Positions 62,683-64,000 of a stretch of 64,000 nucleotides of DNA are shown in pieces (position 1 is the stretch's first letter; each line of letters begins with the position of its first letter). This DNA comes from Chloroflexota bacterium (GTDB lineage: Bacteria; Chloroflexota; Dehalococcoidia; Tepidiformales; Tepidiformaceae). Below the pieces are notes generated by a model. That model saw only the letters and a program-made list of their open reading frames with translations. It ran no database searches and was not told where the DNA came from. The stretch covers positions 1 to 64,000 of the forward strand of contig JAPPBY010000007.1 of assembly GCA_026702615.1 (NCBI GenBank), given 5' to 3'. Made by a program: the position numbers and the translations under genes.

Positions 62683-63716
62683 GCGACAAGCGTCCCATCG
62701 ACCTGCGCAGCGACACGGTGACGCAGCCGGACGCCGCGATGCGTCGCGCCATGGCCGAGGCGGAGGTCGGGGACGACGTCTTCGGTGACGACCCGAGCGT
62801 GAACCGGCTCGAGGCGATGGCGGCCGAACGCGTGGGCAAGGAAGCAGCCGTCTACGTACCAAGCGGCACGATGGCGAACCTCGTGGCGGTTCTGAGCCAC
62901 ACACGCCCCACGGACGAGGTGCTCCTCGGTAGCCAGTCGCACATCTTCAACGCCGAGGTCGCGGGGTCGGCGCGTATCGGCGGGGTGCAGCTGCGCCCGC
63001 TGCCGAACGACGCCGGGGGTGGGCTCGACGAGGGTGATGTGGAGGCGGCGATCCGGGAGCCGAACCTCCACACGCCGCGAACCGCCCTGCTCTGCCTGGA
63101 GAACACGCACAACAGCTGCGGGGGGCAGGTCCTCCCGGCAGCGAAGACGGAGGCGCTGGCCGCCATCGCGCGCGAAGCGGGGGCGGCCGTGCACCTGGAC
63201 GGGGCGCGCATCTTCAACGCCGAGGTCGCGAGCGAAACACCGGCAGCAGAGCTGGCCGCGGCTGCCGATTCGGTCTCGTTCTGCCTCTCGAAGGGGCTGG
63301 CGTGTCCGGTGGGGTCTGTGCTCTGCGGCCCGAGCGAGCTGATCGACCGGGCGCGGCGGGAGCGGAAGATGCTGGGTGGGGGGATGCGACAGGCGGGGGT
63401 GCTCGCCGCGGCGGGAATCCACGCGCTGGAGCACAACATCGAGCGGCTCGCGGAGGATCACGCGAACGCGCGCACACTGGCGGAAGGGCTGGGGCGGCTG
63501 GGGCCCTTCGCCGTTGAGACGCCGGCAACGAACATCGTCATCCTGCGGGTCCTCGAGGGGACGCGGGAGGGGTGGCTGGCGTCGTTCGCGGAGCAGGGCG
63601 TGCGGGCGGTGCCGTTCGGCGCCGGACGCATCCGCATGGTCACGCACAAGGATGTCGATGCGGCCGCCATCGACGAGGCGCTGCGACGCATCGAGCAGGC
63701 GGTGGCGGCGGCGTGA
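62679..63716 (+). CDS. ltaE: Low-specificity L-threonine aldolase
   Basis: 345 aa. IDLRSDTVTQPDAAMRRAMAEA, GDDVFGDDPSVNRLE and AAVYVPSGTMANLVA are the family start. The PLP lysine is in SFCLSKGLACPVGSVLCG. It cleaves L-threonine or allo-threonine to glycine and acetaldehyde. It overlaps the genes on both sides (ATGA and GTGA), making a three-gene unit. Confidence 0.95.
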   Translation: MSDKRPIDLRSDTVTQPDAAMRRAMAEAEVGDDVFGDDPSVNRLEAMAAERVGKEAAVYVPSGTMANLVAVLSHTRPTDEVLLGSQSHIFNAEVAGSARIGGVQLRPLPNDAGGGLDEGDVEAAIREPNLHTPRTALLCLENTHNSCGGQVLPAAKTEALAAIAREAGAAVHLDGARIFNAEVASETPAAELAAAADSVSFCLSKGLACPVGSVLCGPSELIDRARRERKMLGGGMRQAGVLAAAGIHALEHNIERLAEDHANARTLAEGLGRLGPFAVETPATNIVILRVLEGTREGWLASFAEQGVRAVPFGAGRIRMVTHKDVDAAAIDEALRRIEQAVAAA

Positions 63717-64000
63717 GGCGCCGGCTGGGGTTGGCCGTGGCGGCGCTGGCAGGCGCGGCGCTTCTCGCGTGCGGCAGCGAACCGATCGAGTCGCACGCGC
63801 CGGTGTTCACGGAGGCGCCGTGGACTGGACCTGAACGGCTCCACTACAACCTCACGCAACGAGACAACCTGGAAGGGACGTGCGTGCTGGAGACGAATCC
63901 GGAGGTCTCGCCCGGAGTCACGGAGGTGCGGCGGCTCTGTCGCGATGCCGAAGAGGGTCGCTACGAGGACAACGGTTCCGCGCTCGTGGACTCGGCCACG
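63713..64000 (+). CDS. Lipoprotein, N-terminal part (cut by window end)
   Basis: 96 codons are visible, GTG start overlapping the aldolase stop. The signal peptide is VRRRLGLAVAALAGAALLAC with the lipobox LLAC and Cys20. The mature part begins GSEPIESHAPVFTEAPWTGP and then LHYNLTQRDNLEGTCVLET. No domain can be named from this fragment. Confidence 0.75.
   Translation, partial: MRRRLGLAVAALAGAALLACGSEPIESHAPVFTEAPWTGPERLHYNLTQRDNLEGTCVLETNPEVSPGVTEVRRLCRDAEEGRYEDNGSALVDSAT

Overview
The window is GC-rich bacterial chromosome, densely coded on both strands. It holds about 67 genes and one tRNA, and I saw no insertion sequence, prophage or CRISPR array. GTG and TTG starts are frequent. The gene content suits a high-GC member of the Chloroflexota, perhaps Dehalococcoidia-like. 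The clues are a str operon order of rpsL-rpsG-fusA-tuf, an EF-G-2 paralogue, an R3H/SpoIIIAA-type ATPase next to tmk, a citramalate synthase, a coenzyme B12-dependent acyl-CoA mutase large subunit, bS6 and bS18 with long extensions, and a one-pass LysM protein with a Cys4 head. The taxonomic call is an inference; no rRNA is present to settle it.

Layout. 1-3.2 kb (minus): start of tuf, fusA, rpsG, rpsL. 3.4-10.5 kb: rRNA-type methyltransferase, LysM protein, a HIT/HD nucleotide hydrolase pair, small oxidoreductase-like proteins, an S9 peptidase and a Ca2+/cation exchanger. 10.5-18.6 kb: citramalate synthase, flavin-binding split-barrel proteins, a VWA protein, acyl-CoA dehydrogenase and an alkyltransferase-like DNA repair protein, interspersed with three arrays of an unusual hairpin repeat. 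18.7-25.8 kb: pdxT, R3H ATPase, tmk, transporters, TlpA and ResB (cytochrome c maturation). 25.8-35.6 kb: two toxin-antitoxin modules, prs coupled to an isobutyryl-CoA-mutase-like subunit, TrmH-like methyltransferase, ArsI-like dioxygenase, transporters and an alcohol dehydrogenase. 35.7-46 kb: acyl-CoA ligase, P450, a four-gene ABC exporter operon, PAC2 protein, a third toxin-antitoxin module, XdhC and glyA. 46-52.2 kb: rpsF-ssb-rpsR, then a parvulin-like lipid- or membrane-anchored protein, hom, a coiled-coil gene and thrC. 52.2-64 kb: rdgB, EF-G-2, DinG, pyrD, tRNA-Pro, a polysaccharide deacetylase lipoprotein, threonine aldolase and a truncated lipoprotein gene.

Two signals run through the window and are not gene families. 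First, about nineteen genes begin 6-9 nt after a TANNNT -10 box (typically TAGACT, TAGCAT, TACGCT or TACACT), so their mRNAs should be leaderless. Several start codons were reassigned here on that basis. In four cases the promoter-proximal start belongs to a mini-ORF of 11-35 codons whose stop overlaps or abuts the start of the real gene, which lacks a clear Shine-Dalgarno site. Second, eleven units of a short hairpin repeat (AGAGCG flank, covarying stem, CTGAG flank) sit in three tandem arrays between 12.9 and 18.2 kb. In one place they supply the stop codon of a gene and in another they are translated as most of a mini-ORF.
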